37,280 bases of DNA from Oxalobacteraceae bacterium (GTDB taxonomy: Bacteria > Pseudomonadota > Gammaproteobacteria > Burkholderiales > Burkholderiaceae_D). This document shows, piece after piece, positions 1 to 9,786 of the stretch. Within the stretch, counting starts at the first letter, position 1, and the number at the start of each line of letters is the position of its first letter. The notes under the pieces are model-generated. The model made no database searches and was not told the origin of the DNA. It saw only the letters and a list, made by a program, of their open reading frames with translations. The position numbers and the translations under genes were made by a program. The stretch spans positions 1 to 37,280 of the forward strand of contig JAIXYM010000011.1 of the NCBI GenBank assembly GCA_027490255.1, read 5' to 3'.

Positions 1-497
1 GAACCGGTGATTTGCTTGGTTACAGGATCACGAAGCACATCCTTGGCCCACAAGCCCGAGCGAAATTCGGATGAAATGGTCGCACCTTGAAGACGTCGCT
101 TAGAACTCTCCCGAAAATCATTGAAGCGCGGCGCAATGAATTCACCCAGAACGAAAGTCAGCACGGCAAACGCGATCGCAATCGGTAACAGCATGCGAAT
201 AACGCCGGACATCGACAGCGAGGATGCGCGCATAACAGTAAATTCGGAACGTGCAGCGAGCTGGGCCATCACGTAAATCGTACCGATCAGCGCTGCAATG
301 GGCATGATCTGATAGGCGTAATTCGGCAACCCGAGCGAGACATACATAAACGCATGCTCGACGCGATAACCACCCTGCCCGACCGACTTGATCTCGCTCA
401 TCATGTCGAGAAAAGCGAACAGTGCCAGAAAGGCGATCAGCACAAAAGCGACGGAACGGTAAATTTCGCCGGCAAAATAACGCCGAAGCACCGTCAT
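1..497 (-). CDS. lptG: LPS export permease LptG, 5' part only
   Basis: Reading leftwards from an ATG at 495-497, an open frame runs off the window edge after about 165 residues. It begins [16 protein letters not shown], followed by a hydrophobic helix. The phrases LPNYAYQIMPIAALIGTIY and ARSEFTVMRASSLSM are typical of the LptF/LptG family (YjgP/YjgQ). LptG pairs with LptF in the inner membrane; with the ATPase LptB they extract lipopolysaccharide and pass it to the periplasmic bridge. The start codon overlaps the lptF stop (ATGA, 494-497), so the two are translationally coupled. The C-terminal half lies outside the window. Assignment to LptG rather than LptF rests on its position downstream of lptF. 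Confidence 0.93.
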   Translation of the reverse strand, partial: MTVLRRYFAGEIYRSVAFVLIAFLALFAFLDMMSEIKSVGQGGYRVEHAFMYVSLGLPNYAYQIMPIAALIGTIYVMAQLAARSEFTVMRASSLSMSGVIRMLLPIAIAFAVLTFVLGEFIAPRFNDFRESSKRRLQGATISSEFRSGLWAKDVLRDPVTKQITG

Positions 498-1627
498 GCT
501 GCGCCTCCGGAACGCAACAGGATCATGCGACGCACCAGCGTCAACCAAGCCGATGGATGCCAGCGCATATTGGGGTTATTGCGCCAGAAAAATAACAAAA
601 CAATCAGCGCGCCCGCTGCCAAATGCAATGGCCACCACGACATTCCAAAAGAAGTTTTACCCTGCGCCACCATCGCTTGCATGATGCTGGTGACATTGAA
701 GTATGTCACTGCCAGCAGCAAGGCAATCATCAGATTGAGTGTTCGACCGCGCCGAGGATTCACAAAGCCCAGCGGTATGGCCAGAAGCATCTGCATCAGG
801 CAGGTCAAGGGCGCGGAGATGCGAAACAGCAGCTCCGCGAGGTTGTTGGGGGTCGAGTCCGTGATCAGTTCCGTCGTAGCGAGTACACGTGCAGACCTAT
901 TTTCGGCAAGCTCCTTGGGATTACTTGCAATGATCACGGTGTAACGCTCGAAATCCATGATGCGGAATTCGGGCGAGCCAGGCATACCGTCGTAGCGCCG
1001 GCCGTCGTGTAGCTGAAGCAGCTTGTCACCGCGGGCATCAATGCTCATGGTCCCTTCGCGAGCAAGGACTACGCCACTTTCCTGATCTTTATTCTGACTA
1101 AGGAAAACATTTTTTACCTTAGTAGTGTCCGAAGAGAGTCCCTCGACAAAGAATACTTTTTCACCGTTGGCAGATTCCTGAAATTTACCTGGAGAGACTC
1201 GTGAAATATCTTCTCGGTTACGGAAGCGCTCCCGCTGTTCAGCAGAGTATTTTTGGGACCAGGGTGTCAGCCAAAAAGACAGCACCGCCGTAAGAATCAC
1301 CATTGGCAACCCTACCTGCATGACCGGGCGCACCCAATCCATCAGAGAGACGCCTGAGGCAAACCAAACGACCATTTCGGAATCCTGATAACTGCGCGCG
1401 ACCACCATCAGCACCGCGATGAAAGTCGACAATGAGATCAGAACAGGCAAATTGATCAGTGACGCAAACCCGAGTAGCGAGAGGACATCGGAGGAGGCAA
1501 TCTTGCCCGCAGCAGCATCGCCGAGGATACGTATCAGCGTGACCGATATGATGATGGTGAATAACGCCGTGAACACCGCGCCCATGGCACTGAGCAGTTC
1601 GCGGCGTATGGCGCGCTGAAAAATCAT
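494..1627 (-). CDS. lptF: LPS export permease LptF
   Basis: The product is 377 residues, normal for LptF. The frame is open further upstream to 2044, but the start at 1627 ([18 protein letters not shown]) matches the family N-terminus; the extension would run inside pepA and is not believed. Hydrophobic helices lie near residues 12-35, 50-75 and 100-120 and again in the last 100 residues ([29 protein letters not shown]), with a periplasmic beta-jellyroll region between, the usual fold. It acts with LptG and LptB in LPS export. The gene is divergent from pepA with only 36 bp between the start codons, a common arrangement in beta- and gammaproteobacteria. Confidence 0.95.
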   Translation of the reverse strand: MIFQRAIRRELLSAMGAVFTALFTIIISVTLIRILGDAAAGKIASSDVLSLLGFASLINLPVLISLSTFIAVLMVVARSYQDSEMVVWFASGVSLMDWVRPVMQVGLPMVILTAVLSFWLTPWSQKYSAEQRERFRNREDISRVSPGKFQESANGEKVFFVEGLSSDTTKVKNVFLSQNKDQESGVVLAREGTMSIDARGDKLLQLHDGRRYDGMPGSPEFRIMDFERYTVIIASNPKELAENRSARVLATTELITDSTPNNLAELLFRISAPLTCLMQMLLAIPLGFVNPRRGRTLNLMIALLLAVTYFNVTSIMQAMVAQGKTSFGMSWWPLHLAAGALIVLLFFWRNNPNMRWHPSAWLTLVRRMILLRSGGAA

Positions 1628-1663
1628 TCGGAGACTATAATTGTGCGCATTAAAGGAGTGAAC

Positions 1664-3166
1664 ATGGACTTTAGCATAAAAGCTTTTAATGCAAAAAACG
1701 CAATCGCCCAGCATAAAGCGGGGTGTATCGCTGTCGGCGTATTCGAAAACGGCAAGCTCTCGGCTGCCGCCAAGGCGCTCGACGAGAAAGCCTCTCTCAC
1801 CGCTGCAATCAAGAGTGGTGATATTTCTGGCAAGGCAGGCACGACCCTGCTGTTGCACCGTACCAGCGGCAATGCCAAGCGCATTTTGCTGGTTGGACTG
1901 GGTAACGAATCTGAGGTATCCGATCGAAACTTCATCGCCGCTGCGCAAGCGGTAGCGCGCGTATTCGCAACGCTGGGCAGCAACGATGCGCTGGTTGCGC
2001 TGCCTTTCGATGTCGTTCAGGGGCGAGATGCCGACTGGGCACAACGCACCATGGTGCTGGCGCTGCGCGAAAGTATCTACCGCGCTGATGCCCTAAAGAG
2101 CAAAAAAGACGAAAATCGAAACGGCGTGACCAAGGTCACCTTGGCGGTCGATGAAAGCCGCTTGGCGCACGCCCGTAAAACTCTGGTCCAAAGCGTTGCC
2201 TTGGCCAACGGTATGGATCTCAGCAAGACCCTGGGCAATCTTCCACCCAATATCTGTACCCCCACCTATCTGGCGACCACAGCAAAACAGCTGGGCAAAG
2301 AATTCAAACTCGGTGTCGAGGTCCTCGACCGCAAGCAACTCGAAGCTCTCAAGATGGGCAGCTTTTTGTCGGTGACCAACGGCAGTGATCAGCCGCCGAA
2401 ATTCATCATCCTGAGGCACATGGGCGGTAAGGCAAAAGACGCGCCGGTCGTCCTGGTCGGCAAAGGCATTACCTTCGACACCGGCGGTATTTCACTCAAG
2501 CCCGGCTCGGGCATGGATGAGATGAAGTACGACATGTGCGGTGCCGCCTCGGTCCTGGGCACCTTCCGCGCCATCGCCGAAATGCAGCTGAACCTGAACG
2601 TCATTGGCGTTATCCCGACTTGCGAGAACATGCCATCAGGTAGCGCAACCCGCCCCGGCGACATCGTCACATCCATGTCAGGACAGACCATCGAGATTCT
2701 CAACACCGATGCCGAGGGACGGTTGATTCTCTGCGACGCGCTGACTTATGTGGAGCGCTTCAAACCCGCCTGCGTCGTGGACATCGCCACCCTGACGGGC
2801 GCTTGCGTGACTGCACTTGGCCATCACAATACCGGGCTGTTCACGCGTCACGACGGCACCCATGATGCACTGGCCAACGAATTGCTCGCCGCCGGCAAAG
2901 CTTCCAATGACACCGCGTGGCGCATGCCCATCGAGGAAGCCTATCAGGAGCAGCTTAAGTCCAACTTCGCCGATATTGCCAATATTGGTGGTCCACCGGG
3001 CGGCAGTATCACCGCAGCCTGCTTCCTGGAGCGATTCACCCGCAAGTATTCATGGGCTCACCTGGATATCGCTGGCACCGCATGGAAGAGCGGTGCTGCC
3101 AAAGGTGCCACGGGCAGACCGGTACCGTTGCTGACCACGTTCCTGCTGGAACGCGCGAAAAACTAA
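1664..3166 (+). CDS. pepA: Leucyl aminopeptidase PepA (M17)
   Basis: A cytosolic aminopeptidase of 500 residues, the usual length. The start at 1664 ([12 protein letters not shown]) is chosen because AAAGGAG at 1652-1658 is correctly spaced. The C-terminal catalytic domain shows the two-metal M17 motifs: [16 protein letters not shown] with the metal-binding Lys and Asp, [13 protein letters not shown], and the signature NTDAEGRL near residue 347. PepA is a hexameric enzyme removing N-terminal residues from peptides and in some bacteria also binds DNA. Here it is divergent from lptF and closed by a strong terminator. Confidence 0.97.
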   Translation: MDFSIKAFNAKNAIAQHKAGCIAVGVFENGKLSAAAKALDEKASLTAAIKSGDISGKAGTTLLLHRTSGNAKRILLVGLGNESEVSDRNFIAAAQAVARVFATLGSNDALVALPFDVVQGRDADWAQRTMVLALRESIYRADALKSKKDENRNGVTKVTLAVDESRLAHARKTLVQSVALANGMDLSKTLGNLPPNICTPTYLATTAKQLGKEFKLGVEVLDRKQLEALKMGSFLSVTNGSDQPPKFIILRHMGGKAKDAPVVLVGKGITFDTGGISLKPGSGMDEMKYDMCGAASVLGTFRAIAEMQLNLNVIGVIPTCENMPSGSATRPGDIVTSMSGQTIEILNTDAEGRLILCDALTYVERFKPACVVDIATLTGACVTALGHHNTGLFTRHDGTHDALANELLAAGKASNDTAWRMPIEEAYQEQLKSNFADIANIGGPPGGSITAACFLERFTRKYSWAHLDIAGTAWKSGAAKGATGRPVPLLTTFLLERAKN

Positions 3167-3186
3167 ACGGTAATCTGCCTTCTCAG

Positions 3187-3216
3187 AAAACGGGAGCCAC
3201 TTGGCTCCCGTTTTTT
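3187..3216 (+). terminator. Rho-independent terminator after pepA
   Basis: A perfect 8-bp GC-rich stem (CGGGAGCC / GGCTCCCG) with a 4-base loop, flanked by AAAA and TTTTTT, begins 20 bp after the pepA stop. The A and T flanks extend the pairing and make it potentially bidirectional, but no convergent gene ends here. Confidence 0.93.
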
Positions 3217-3406
3217 ATTAGCGCAACAAATCACTACTATGTTGACCCGGCTGGGTAGTACAAAAAAACTGAACTGAATAGCACACGCCGCAATGGCACT
3301 AAAGGAATTGAACGACGAGTTGAAAAGAACATAAAAGGGCCGGTACTTCGAGTAACCGAACCATCTTGGCTAAAATGCGACCTGCCCCCACTCATCAGGT
3401 CCATCA

Positions 3407-4171
3407 ATGAAACTCGCCACATGGAATGTCAATTCCCTCAAAGTACGTCTGCCGCAAGTGCTGCAATGGCTGGAATCCTCGCCGGTGGATGTGCTCTGCC
3501 TGCAGGAAACCAAGCTGACTGACGATAAATTCCCGGTCGCGGAAATTGAGGTTGCCGGCTATCAGGTGGTCTTCACCGGGCAAAAGACTTATAACGGCGT
3601 TGCCATCCTGTCCCGCCATCCGATCACGGAGGTGGTCAAGAACAATCCCTTGTTTCCGGATGAGCAGCAGCGCATCATCAGCGCCACGATTGAGGGTATG
3701 CGTATTGTTTGTGCCTATGTGCCGAACGGACAGGCGGTGGGATCAGATAAATACGACTACAAGCTGCGCTGGCTTGAAGCACTCATACAGTGGCTGGAGG
3801 CCGAGCTTCAACGATTTCCATCGCTGGCCGTTTTAGGTGACTACAACATCGCACCTGCCGATGCGGATGTCCATGACCCCGCTGCATGGCAAGATCAAGT
3901 GTTGGTGTCGGCACCCGAGCGGGCAGCGTTTGAACGTTTGTGTGCGATGCCGCTGGCAGATGCGTTTCGCTTATTTCCGCAAGCAGAAAAACTCTACAGC
4001 TGGTGGGATTATCGACAGATGGCCTTCCGCCGCAACCGGGGTCTGCGCATCGATCATATTTTGCTCTCGCCTGCCCTAACCCAACGATGCACTGCCTGCG
4101 AAATCGATAAACTACCCAGAAAATGGGAACAACCGTCAGATCACACGCCAGTCATCGCGACACTGCAGTGA
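3407..4171 (+). CDS. xth: Exodeoxyribonuclease III (AP endonuclease)
   Basis: A 254-residue single-domain exonuclease/endonuclease/phosphatase-fold protein. It opens MKLATWNVNSLKVRLPQ, with the metal-site Asn, then LCLQETK with the catalytic Glu near residue 34, LGDYNIAP near residue 145, and SDHTPV at the C-terminus with the catalytic Asp-His pair. The family cleaves at abasic sites and degrades 3' ends during base excision repair. The gene stands alone, convergent with the peptidase gene that ends at 4212. A TAAAAT at 3371-3376 may be its -10 box, without a convincing -35. Whether it is xthA or an exoA paralogue cannot be decided here. Confidence 0.93.
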   Translation: MKLATWNVNSLKVRLPQVLQWLESSPVDVLCLQETKLTDDKFPVAEIEVAGYQVVFTGQKTYNGVAILSRHPITEVVKNNPLFPDEQQRIISATIEGMRIVCAYVPNGQAVGSDKYDYKLRWLEALIQWLEAELQRFPSLAVLGDYNIAPADADVHDPAAWQDQVLVSAPERAAFERLCAMPLADAFRLFPQAEKLYSWWDYRQMAFRRNRGLRIDHILLSPALTQRCTACEIDKLPRKWEQPSDHTPVIATLQ

Positions 4172-4211
4172 GACCACCGCCAACAGCAACCGAACGTGGT
4201 TGGCTCTGTCT

Positions 4212-5615
4212 TCAGCGGTTATCTACCTTAATGTAACTAGGCGACAGCAATTGCGGCACCCGCGTGCCTGCGTGTTCAGTATTGCGATTCATATCCCGCG
4301 TGAAATCGAGTGCCAGCATCAGGGCGAGCATTTGTTCATGCTCTTGCGGACGCAAGCTCCAGAATTCGAGTGCCGTCTGCTTGTCAAAGGGATTGATGTA
4401 GCGCTTTTCTTTACGCAATTCGAAATGAAGGTGTGGGCCGGTAGAGAAACCAGTTGAACCGACATACGCCACTTCCTCACCGCGCATTACTTTTTTGCCG
4501 GTCACTATGCCGGGCGCAAAACCAGATAGATGCGCATAGTAGGTTTCATAGTCCTGACCATGGCTCAGTATCACCAGATTGCCATAGCCGCCCATGGGAC
4601 TGGCAAACACGACCTCGGCATCAGCGACTGCGTGCACCGGCGTACCCGCAGGAGCAACAAAGTCGATACCGATATGCTGTCCTCGATAGCTGAAGCTGCG
4701 AATCGCCAAACGAGGTTTTTTCTTCCCGCGAGATTGGGTTAGGACCTTACGACGAACCGTGGTCACACTTTCACCCACACCGCGAGAAATGTTCACATGA
4801 CGGGTCGGCGAATACCACAGCGCGCGTTCGTAATCGGTACCATTGGCAGTGCTGAAATAGGCACCTGGCTGATTTGAACGCTCAAACCAGACCACCCGAT
4901 CTTTCACCGTGCCTCTGAGAGAGTCGATCAGTTCGATTGCAAGAATCTTCTCTGCACTCTGCTCGGGCAATTTTTGCTTTTCCAACACTACACGCAGCTG
5001 ATAATTTGCTGGCGAGGTCAGTTTTGCGATCATCTGACGTATCAGCAAACCCAGCTCCCAGCGCAAATGCATTGGGATCTTTTCGAGCTGTTCGGAAGAC
5101 TGAGAGTCAAGATCAGCTGCGGATAAATTGAACTCGCTCAGCGATCGCGACAGCATCGGTAATTCCAAACGGCGAATCACAGGTTTCTCTTCGCTTGCAG
5201 CTTTGGACATTAACAAGGCGATAGGCTGATCCGCAGTCGACGCGCGGCTCAGTACCGCCAGCGAATTCACGTCGCCTTTGGGTGCGACTGCCGACGCATA
5301 GTGCAGGCATTCTTTGCCACGGACTTGCGGTTCTATGGGATTTGCATCGAGCAGAAAATGCTGCAGTTCCTGTTCTTCAATACCGAGCTGCCACGTAAGC
5401 AGGCGTTTTTGCTCCGTGGTCAGGCAACCTTGTTCAAGATTGGTATCGATGATCCGCGACTGATCAGCAGCTTCCGGCGAATTCATTCGGATCACGACTG
5501 GTCCGCGTGCGGACTGACGCTGCTTAACCGCCTTGGACGGCTTCTTGCCCGCTAGCGCAGGCTGCGTTGGCAGTGCTACGGCGATTGCAAACAATGCAAG
5601 AATCAGAATTCTCAT
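4212..5615 (-). CDS. Secreted M23 metallopeptidase (LytM-type)
   Basis: A 467-residue protein starting with a clear signal peptide (MRILILALFAIAVALPTQPALA). The N-terminal 290 residues resemble the OapA-like/substrate-recognition part of MepM-type endopeptidases. The C-terminal domain carries the zinc motifs HxGxD (HIGIDF near residue 312) and HLHFE (near residue 393), with the intermediate YYAHL strand. Such enzymes cut peptidoglycan cross-links in the periplasm during growth or division, or regulate amidases. Both motifs are complete, so it should be catalytically active. It is monocistronic and convergent with the exonuclease gene. Confidence 0.9.
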   Translation of the reverse strand: MRILILALFAIAVALPTQPALAGKKPSKAVKQRQSARGPVVIRMNSPEAADQSRIIDTNLEQGCLTTEQKRLLTWQLGIEEQELQHFLLDANPIEPQVRGKECLHYASAVAPKGDVNSLAVLSRASTADQPIALLMSKAASEEKPVIRRLELPMLSRSLSEFNLSAADLDSQSSEQLEKIPMHLRWELGLLIRQMIAKLTSPANYQLRVVLEKQKLPEQSAEKILAIELIDSLRGTVKDRVVWFERSNQPGAYFSTANGTDYERALWYSPTRHVNISRGVGESVTTVRRKVLTQSRGKKKPRLAIRSFSYRGQHIGIDFVAPAGTPVHAVADAEVVFASPMGGYGNLVILSHGQDYETYYAHLSGFAPGIVTGKKVMRGEEVAYVGSTGFSTGPHLHFELRKEKRYINPFDKQTALEFWSLRPQEHEQMLALMLALDFTRDMNRNTEHAGTRVPQLLSPSYIKVDNR

Positions 5616-5918
5616 GAAAAGCTATTCAAAGATATTGGGGCACCACTGTTCATCGGTCTAGCTCGCCAAAAATTGAGTAAGGCGCGATTCGCATAACTTG
5701 CGCTTCTGCCGAGAGGTCCAATGCTGGAGGGAAGCGCTGCCCGGCCCAGCGTTTGCCATAACGGTCAGATCGTTATGTTCTATAAAAGCACTGTAGTATG
5801 CGAAAATAATAAGACGCGACTTCAATGGGGTTATTTGATGTTCATTAAATAATTCTCAAATAACCAATGCCGCTTTAATAATAATTTTGATACTAACACA
5901 AGATTGTCATAAATCCAC
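5616..5918. other. AT-rich intergenic region with two inverted repeats
   Basis: This stretch separates the divergent peptidase and permease genes and becomes AT-rich toward the permease. It contains two perfect inverted repeats: CATAACG/CGTTATG at 5757-5777 with a 7-base spacer, and GGTTATTTGA/TCAAATAACC at 5829-5865 with a 17-base spacer. No good ORF was found. The second repeat ends about 53 bp before the permease start and could be an operator or an mRNA hairpin. Confidence 0.6.
5829..5865 (+). promoter_or_regulatory. Inverted repeat upstream of the permease
   Basis: Perfect 10-bp arms, GGTTATTTGA and TCAAATAACC, are separated by 17 AT-rich bases just upstream of the permease gene. There is no T-run typical of a terminator, so a regulator-binding site or leader hairpin is more likely. 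The function is inferred from position only. Confidence 0.4.
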
Positions 5919-7259
5919 ATGCAAAATCAAGAAGTTCCGCAACGCCGCTTAAGTACTTTCGATCTTATTTGCCTGGTTTTCGGGACAGTCGTTGGTGCGG
6001 GTATTTTCAAAGCGCCATCAATTGTTGCAGCGCAATCAGGTAGCGGCGTCGAATTTCTTCTTGCATGGTTGATCGGCGGACTGATATCAATTGCAGGAGC
6101 ACTTTGCTATGCAGAGTTATCCACGACTTACCCAAGCGCCGGCGGTGAATATCATTTCCTGAGCCGCAGTTTTGGTAAAAACTTAGCTTTCTTTTATGTA
6201 TGGGCTCGCGCCACCGTGATCGTTACCGGGTCAATGGCCATTTTGGCAATTACGCTGGGCGATTACATGGCGGCGATATGGCCGCTCGGACCCTACTCCA
6301 ATTTCATCTGGGCCATGGGCGTCATATTGACCCTTAGTCTGGTCAATCTAATTGGCATACACCAAAGTACTTTCACGCAGAACACCTTCACGATTCTGGA
6401 ATTCCTCGGCATCGTTGCAGTCATCGTTGCAGGCTTTTATGCTGGCCGAGAGACACCCTCGTTAGATTTACTGACACAGACAACAGGCGACACCAATTAC
6501 GGGCTGGCGATGGTATTCGTTTTGCTGACCTTCGGCGGCTGGAATGAAGTCGCTTATGCATCCGCCGAGGCGCGCGACGAGAAACGCGGTATCTGGCGCG
6601 CCTTGTTGTTGGGCTTGGGTGCGGTCACGATCATGTACCTACTGGCCAATGTGGCTTATCTGAAAGCGCTGGGGTTGAATGGTATTGCGAATTCACCAGC
6701 TGCCGCCTACGACGTTTTTATTCTGGCCTTCGGCAAAGGCTCGGCCATGGTGTTCGGCCTGATCGTGATTTTCTCCTGCCTGAATTCCATAAACGCGACT
6801 ATCATTTTTGGCGCACGCAGCAACTACGCGATGGGCAATGACTATCGCGTGTTTTCATGGCTGGGCAAATGGCACTCGTCGGGTAACCCACGTAACAGCA
6901 TCATTGTGCAAGCCGGTGTTGCCTGCGGCCTGATTTTGTTTGCCGCCATGACGAGCCAAGGCTTCAAAGCCTTGGTCGAATTTACTGCGCCGGTTTTCTG
7001 GTTTTTTGTACTGCTGGTCGGCGTATCAGTGATCATGCAACGAGTTCGGGATCCTGATGCAGCACGCCCGTTCAAAGTGCCGCTTTATCCGATCTTGCCC
7101 TTGGTTTTCATTGGCTCGACGGCTTGGCTATTGTGGTCGAGTCTCGTCTACACTGGTGCGGGTGCATGGATCAGTCTGGTCGTACTGCTGTCAGGTTGCA
7201 TACCTTTGCTACTCAATCGCAGACACAAACTCGACACGGCTTCAGAGCCGGCCACCTGA
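5919..7259 (+). CDS. APC-superfamily amino-acid permease
   Basis: A 446-residue integral membrane protein with about twelve hydrophobic helices. The first helix carries the APC motif FGTVVGAGIFKAPSIVAA (glycine-rich, unwound helix 1), followed by CYAELSTTYPSAGGEYHFL, also characteristic. It most resembles the LAT/SteT-like amino-acid transporter branch; the substrate cannot be read from the sequence. There is no clear Shine-Dalgarno sequence before the ATG, so a leaderless or weakly translated message is possible. The next gene begins 60 bp downstream on the same strand and may be co-transcribed. Confidence 0.88.
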   Translation: MQNQEVPQRRLSTFDLICLVFGTVVGAGIFKAPSIVAAQSGSGVEFLLAWLIGGLISIAGALCYAELSTTYPSAGGEYHFLSRSFGKNLAFFYVWARATVIVTGSMAILAITLGDYMAAIWPLGPYSNFIWAMGVILTLSLVNLIGIHQSTFTQNTFTILEFLGIVAVIVAGFYAGRETPSLDLLTQTTGDTNYGLAMVFVLLTFGGWNEVAYASAEARDEKRGIWRALLLGLGAVTIMYLLANVAYLKALGLNGIANSPAAAYDVFILAFGKGSAMVFGLIVIFSCLNSINATIIFGARSNYAMGNDYRVFSWLGKWHSSGNPRNSIIVQAGVACGLILFAAMTSQGFKALVEFTAPVFWFFVLLVGVSVIMQRVRDPDAARPFKVPLYPILPLVFIGSTAWLLWSSLVYTGAGAWISLVVLLSGCIPLLLNRRHKLDTASEPAT

Positions 7260-7319
7260 GAAATGGCCCATCAGTTATCGATATCACTCATTTTCCACGT
7301 CATTAAAAACGGATTTCGT

Positions 7320-8378
7320 ATGAACAGGTTTTCACCTGCATTGTTTTGTTTGTCGGTACTGCTTTGCTCGGCTCAGGTACTTGCCGCCGATACCACAACC
7401 GCGGTAACGCCTTCTGCGCAGTCACCGGCTCAGACGCTCGCGGCCCGTACCGCAAAAATCGAATGCCCGGCGTTTCAGAAAATCGCCACGGACTATCAGG
7501 CGAAATTTCTGGCACCGATGCAGTCGTGGTCTGGACAACATCTGAGCAAGCTTGGCACAAAAAAACTGACCTATGTGTTTTCTGGCGCAGACATCGTCAC
7601 ACCACTGACGCTGTTCAATACTGCCGATCACTTCACGCTGATCGCTGATCAGACACCTGAATACACACTGCCCCAAGAAATTTCAGGCGCACAAATCGCC
7701 AAGGAGTGCCAGACGCAGGCTTATTTCGCACGCTATGGCTACTTCAGAACCAATGATCTTGAAGGAAAAGACTCGGTTAAACCCAGATTCGTCAAAATGC
7801 TGGCCTACAGCATTCTCATGAGCGGTGGCAGCATAGGAAAAATGGAGTATCTGAGTATTGCGACGAATGGCAAACTCGAAGTCCGTGACAACCCAACAAC
7901 GGTCAAACCTGATGGACTTCGTTTTCATGTGACCACCAGCGACAAACGTGCTGTTCTCGTGGACTATCTGCGCATGAATCTCTCTAACAGTGGATTAAAC
8001 GCAGAGCCTAGGCTGCAGCAGTTCTTGTCCAGTCATACCAGCGACACCATCTTTATCAAATCTGCATCGCATCTTCTGCAGAAAAACTATTTCTCGATAC
8101 TGGCAGGGCTGATCACTGATCACGCACATAACGTGGTTCAAGACGAGACAGGGCTCGATATTGCATTGTTCGGTAAGTACTATCAGATCGACAGTTACGG
8201 TAAGTTTTTACGCCCGCATCCGCTCTGGCATGACAGTCCATCGGGCGTTCGGCTGCGTGATTTTTTAAGCGGCAAAAGTACCCTCCAACCTCTGCCATTT
8301 ACCATCGGCTACGAAAAAACCAGTGGATCGGTGCTGCTGGTGGGCACGCGTTTGGTGAATAGAGCCCAGAACAATTAA
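7320..8378 (+). CDS. Exported protein of unknown function
   Basis: A 352-residue protein. The start at 7320 is preferred over an upstream in-frame ATG at 7263 because it gives a textbook signal peptide (MNRFSPALFCLSVLLCSAQVLAAD). The mature part has no domain I can name with certainty. The phrase TYVFSGADIVTPLTLFNTADHFTLIADQTPE recalls a family of exported proteins with a conserved 'FSGPDF...FPNAD' segment, which is a resemblance from memory only. It lies between the permease and a response-regulator gene starting 24 bp downstream, so the three may share a transcript. Cysteines near mature residues 30 and 130 could form a disulfide. Confidence 0.7.
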   Translation: MNRFSPALFCLSVLLCSAQVLAADTTTAVTPSAQSPAQTLAARTAKIECPAFQKIATDYQAKFLAPMQSWSGQHLSKLGTKKLTYVFSGADIVTPLTLFNTADHFTLIADQTPEYTLPQEISGAQIAKECQTQAYFARYGYFRTNDLEGKDSVKPRFVKMLAYSILMSGGSIGKMEYLSIATNGKLEVRDNPTTVKPDGLRFHVTTSDKRAVLVDYLRMNLSNSGLNAEPRLQQFLSSHTSDTIFIKSASHLLQKNYFSILAGLITDHAHNVVQDETGLDIALFGKYYQIDSYGKFLRPHPLWHDSPSGVRLRDFLSGKSTLQPLPFTIGYEKTSGSVLLVGTRLVNRAQNN

Positions 8379-8402
8379 AAGTCACCGTTAAGATTCTGCT
8401 AC

Positions 8403-9086
8403 ATGGCAATGCAACGACCCGCTCAACGGCGAGTAGTCACCGTTCATGATCAATTAAATGCCGAGCGCCACGCCCGAGGCCTCGTCACCATTGTTGACGA
8501 TGATGACGCGATCAGAGAAGCGCTAGCTTCTCTTTTGCATTTGGAAGGCTATGCTACCGAGGCGCACGCCAGCGCTGCGAGTTATCTGGAAAAACTCGAA
8601 CACGCGGCACCCGAATTCCCAGGGCCGCAGTGCCTGCTTCTCGATGTCAAAATGCCCGGACTCACAGGCCTTGAATTGCAACGCCGCTTGATCGAACTGT
8701 GCAAAGCCACGCCCATCGTCTTCATGAGCGGCGGGTCCGGCGCACCGGAAGCAGTGCAGGCGCTGAAAAACGGCGCAAGCGATTTTCTTGTGAAACCATT
8801 TGATGAACAAGCACTGCTCGGCGCCATAGACGAGGCCTTGCAAAAAGTGCGGCGCGAGCAAGCATCCGAGGCGCAAAGAGATATCGCCGCCACACGAATT
8901 AGCCGCTTGTCGGCCCGTGAGTTACAGATTGCTAAAATGGTATCGTCCGGCGCCCTTAATCGAGATATCGCCGAACAGCTCGGCATCGCAGTGCGTACGG
9001 TCAAACTGCACCGGATGCACATGATGAGCAAACTTCAGGTCAACAATGTCATTGAGCTGGCTCGAATCATGGACAGCCACGGCTGA
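8403..9086 (+). CDS. Orphan FixJ-family response regulator
   Basis: A 227-residue protein with an N-terminal receiver and a C-terminal LuxR-type HTH. The receiver shows VDDDDAIREAL for the acidic pocket, LLLDVKMPG with phospho-acceptor Asp81, and FLVKPF with Lys131. The HTH runs from about residue 165 to 225 (LSARELQIAKMVSSGALNRDIAEQLGIAVRTVKLHRMHMMSKL). FixJ-like regulators dimerise on phosphorylation and activate promoters. No histidine kinase gene adjoins it. The first ~25 residues before the receiver are a non-conserved extension, so translation could start later. Confidence 0.88.
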   Translation: MAMQRPAQRRVVTVHDQLNAERHARGLVTIVDDDDAIREALASLLHLEGYATEAHASAASYLEKLEHAAPEFPGPQCLLLDVKMPGLTGLELQRRLIELCKATPIVFMSGGSGAPEAVQALKNGASDFLVKPFDEQALLGAIDEALQKVRREQASEAQRDIAATRISRLSARELQIAKMVSSGALNRDIAEQLGIAVRTVKLHRMHMMSKLQVNNVIELARIMDSHG

Positions 9087-9213
9087 CACACCCCATTCCC
9101 AATCGAGGACGCGTCCGGCTGGTTTGCCCCCGGGTACAGTAGTAAAGCCCACGCGTTAGCGCTATGTTTTGTTTCTTAAGGGTAATTTAAGCCAAGCTCA
9201 TACGTAACCCCCT

Positions 9214-9567
9214 ATGAAGCATGCTGGTCTGGAAATGAACGCGATCAACAGCGAAGCGCAAGATAAGGCAGTGGAGCCTGGCGCATCGCTGGCCGCGATA
9301 TCACGCAAGTGGCTGGCCGAAATCTCGCCGTCGGATTTCGCGCATTGCCACGAATATTTGGCGGCTGTGCGTCTGGCTCGCCATATGAGCAAGATTGATG
9401 TTTGCCGGGCGAGTCAGCTTGAGGGCGACCCGTCAAGCGGTATCTCATTACCCACCGTGTCCAAAATGGAAAGCGGCTCTTATGGTGAGCCGGGCTTTCG
9501 AACCATGGTTCGGCTGGCGCGCGGCTACGGAGTGCCACTGGTGAATTTCGAGCGATTTTTCAAGTGA
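9214..9567 (+). CDS. Small XRE-like HTH protein
   Basis: A 117-residue protein. The C-terminal two thirds look like a Cro/C1-type HTH: LAAVRLARHMSKIDVCRASQL, an insertion, ISLPTVSKMESGSYGEPGFRTMVRLARGYGVPLVNF. The phrase KMESG..EPGFRTMVRLARGYGVPL matches helices 3-5 of the fold; the insertion between helices 2 and 3 is unusual. The first 40 residues are probably disordered. An alternative start lies at 9235. It precedes a second HTH protein by about 220 bp on the same strand. It may be a transcriptional regulator; the target is unknown. Confidence 0.6.
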   Translation: MKHAGLEMNAINSEAQDKAVEPGASLAAISRKWLAEISPSDFAHCHEYLAAVRLARHMSKIDVCRASQLEGDPSSGISLPTVSKMESGSYGEPGFRTMVRLARGYGVPLVNFERFFK

Positions 9568-9786
9568 TCGTCCGCGATCTTGCCAAGAGAAAATGTGAGC
9601 TAGTTGCCCAAATTGTCAGAATAAAATGTTATTGTCATGGAATTATTGATAACTGACCGTAGGCAAGCCCACTAGACTTTTTCAGGCTTCACGGGGCTCT
9701 GGAAAAACTCACTTTGCGTCGCAAGCCAACGCAGACGTGGGGACATTACGATGTTGGGGCTTATTTAATCTGTGCTTTCTTAGAAA

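Noticed and set aside
1636..1641. TATAAT as -10 box of pepA
   Set aside because: There is no acceptable -35 at the right distance and it leaves a very short leader; possible but not supportable.
494..2044. N-terminally extended LptF of 516 residues
   Set aside because: The extension is antisense to pepA and has no family similarity; the start at 1627 matches the family.
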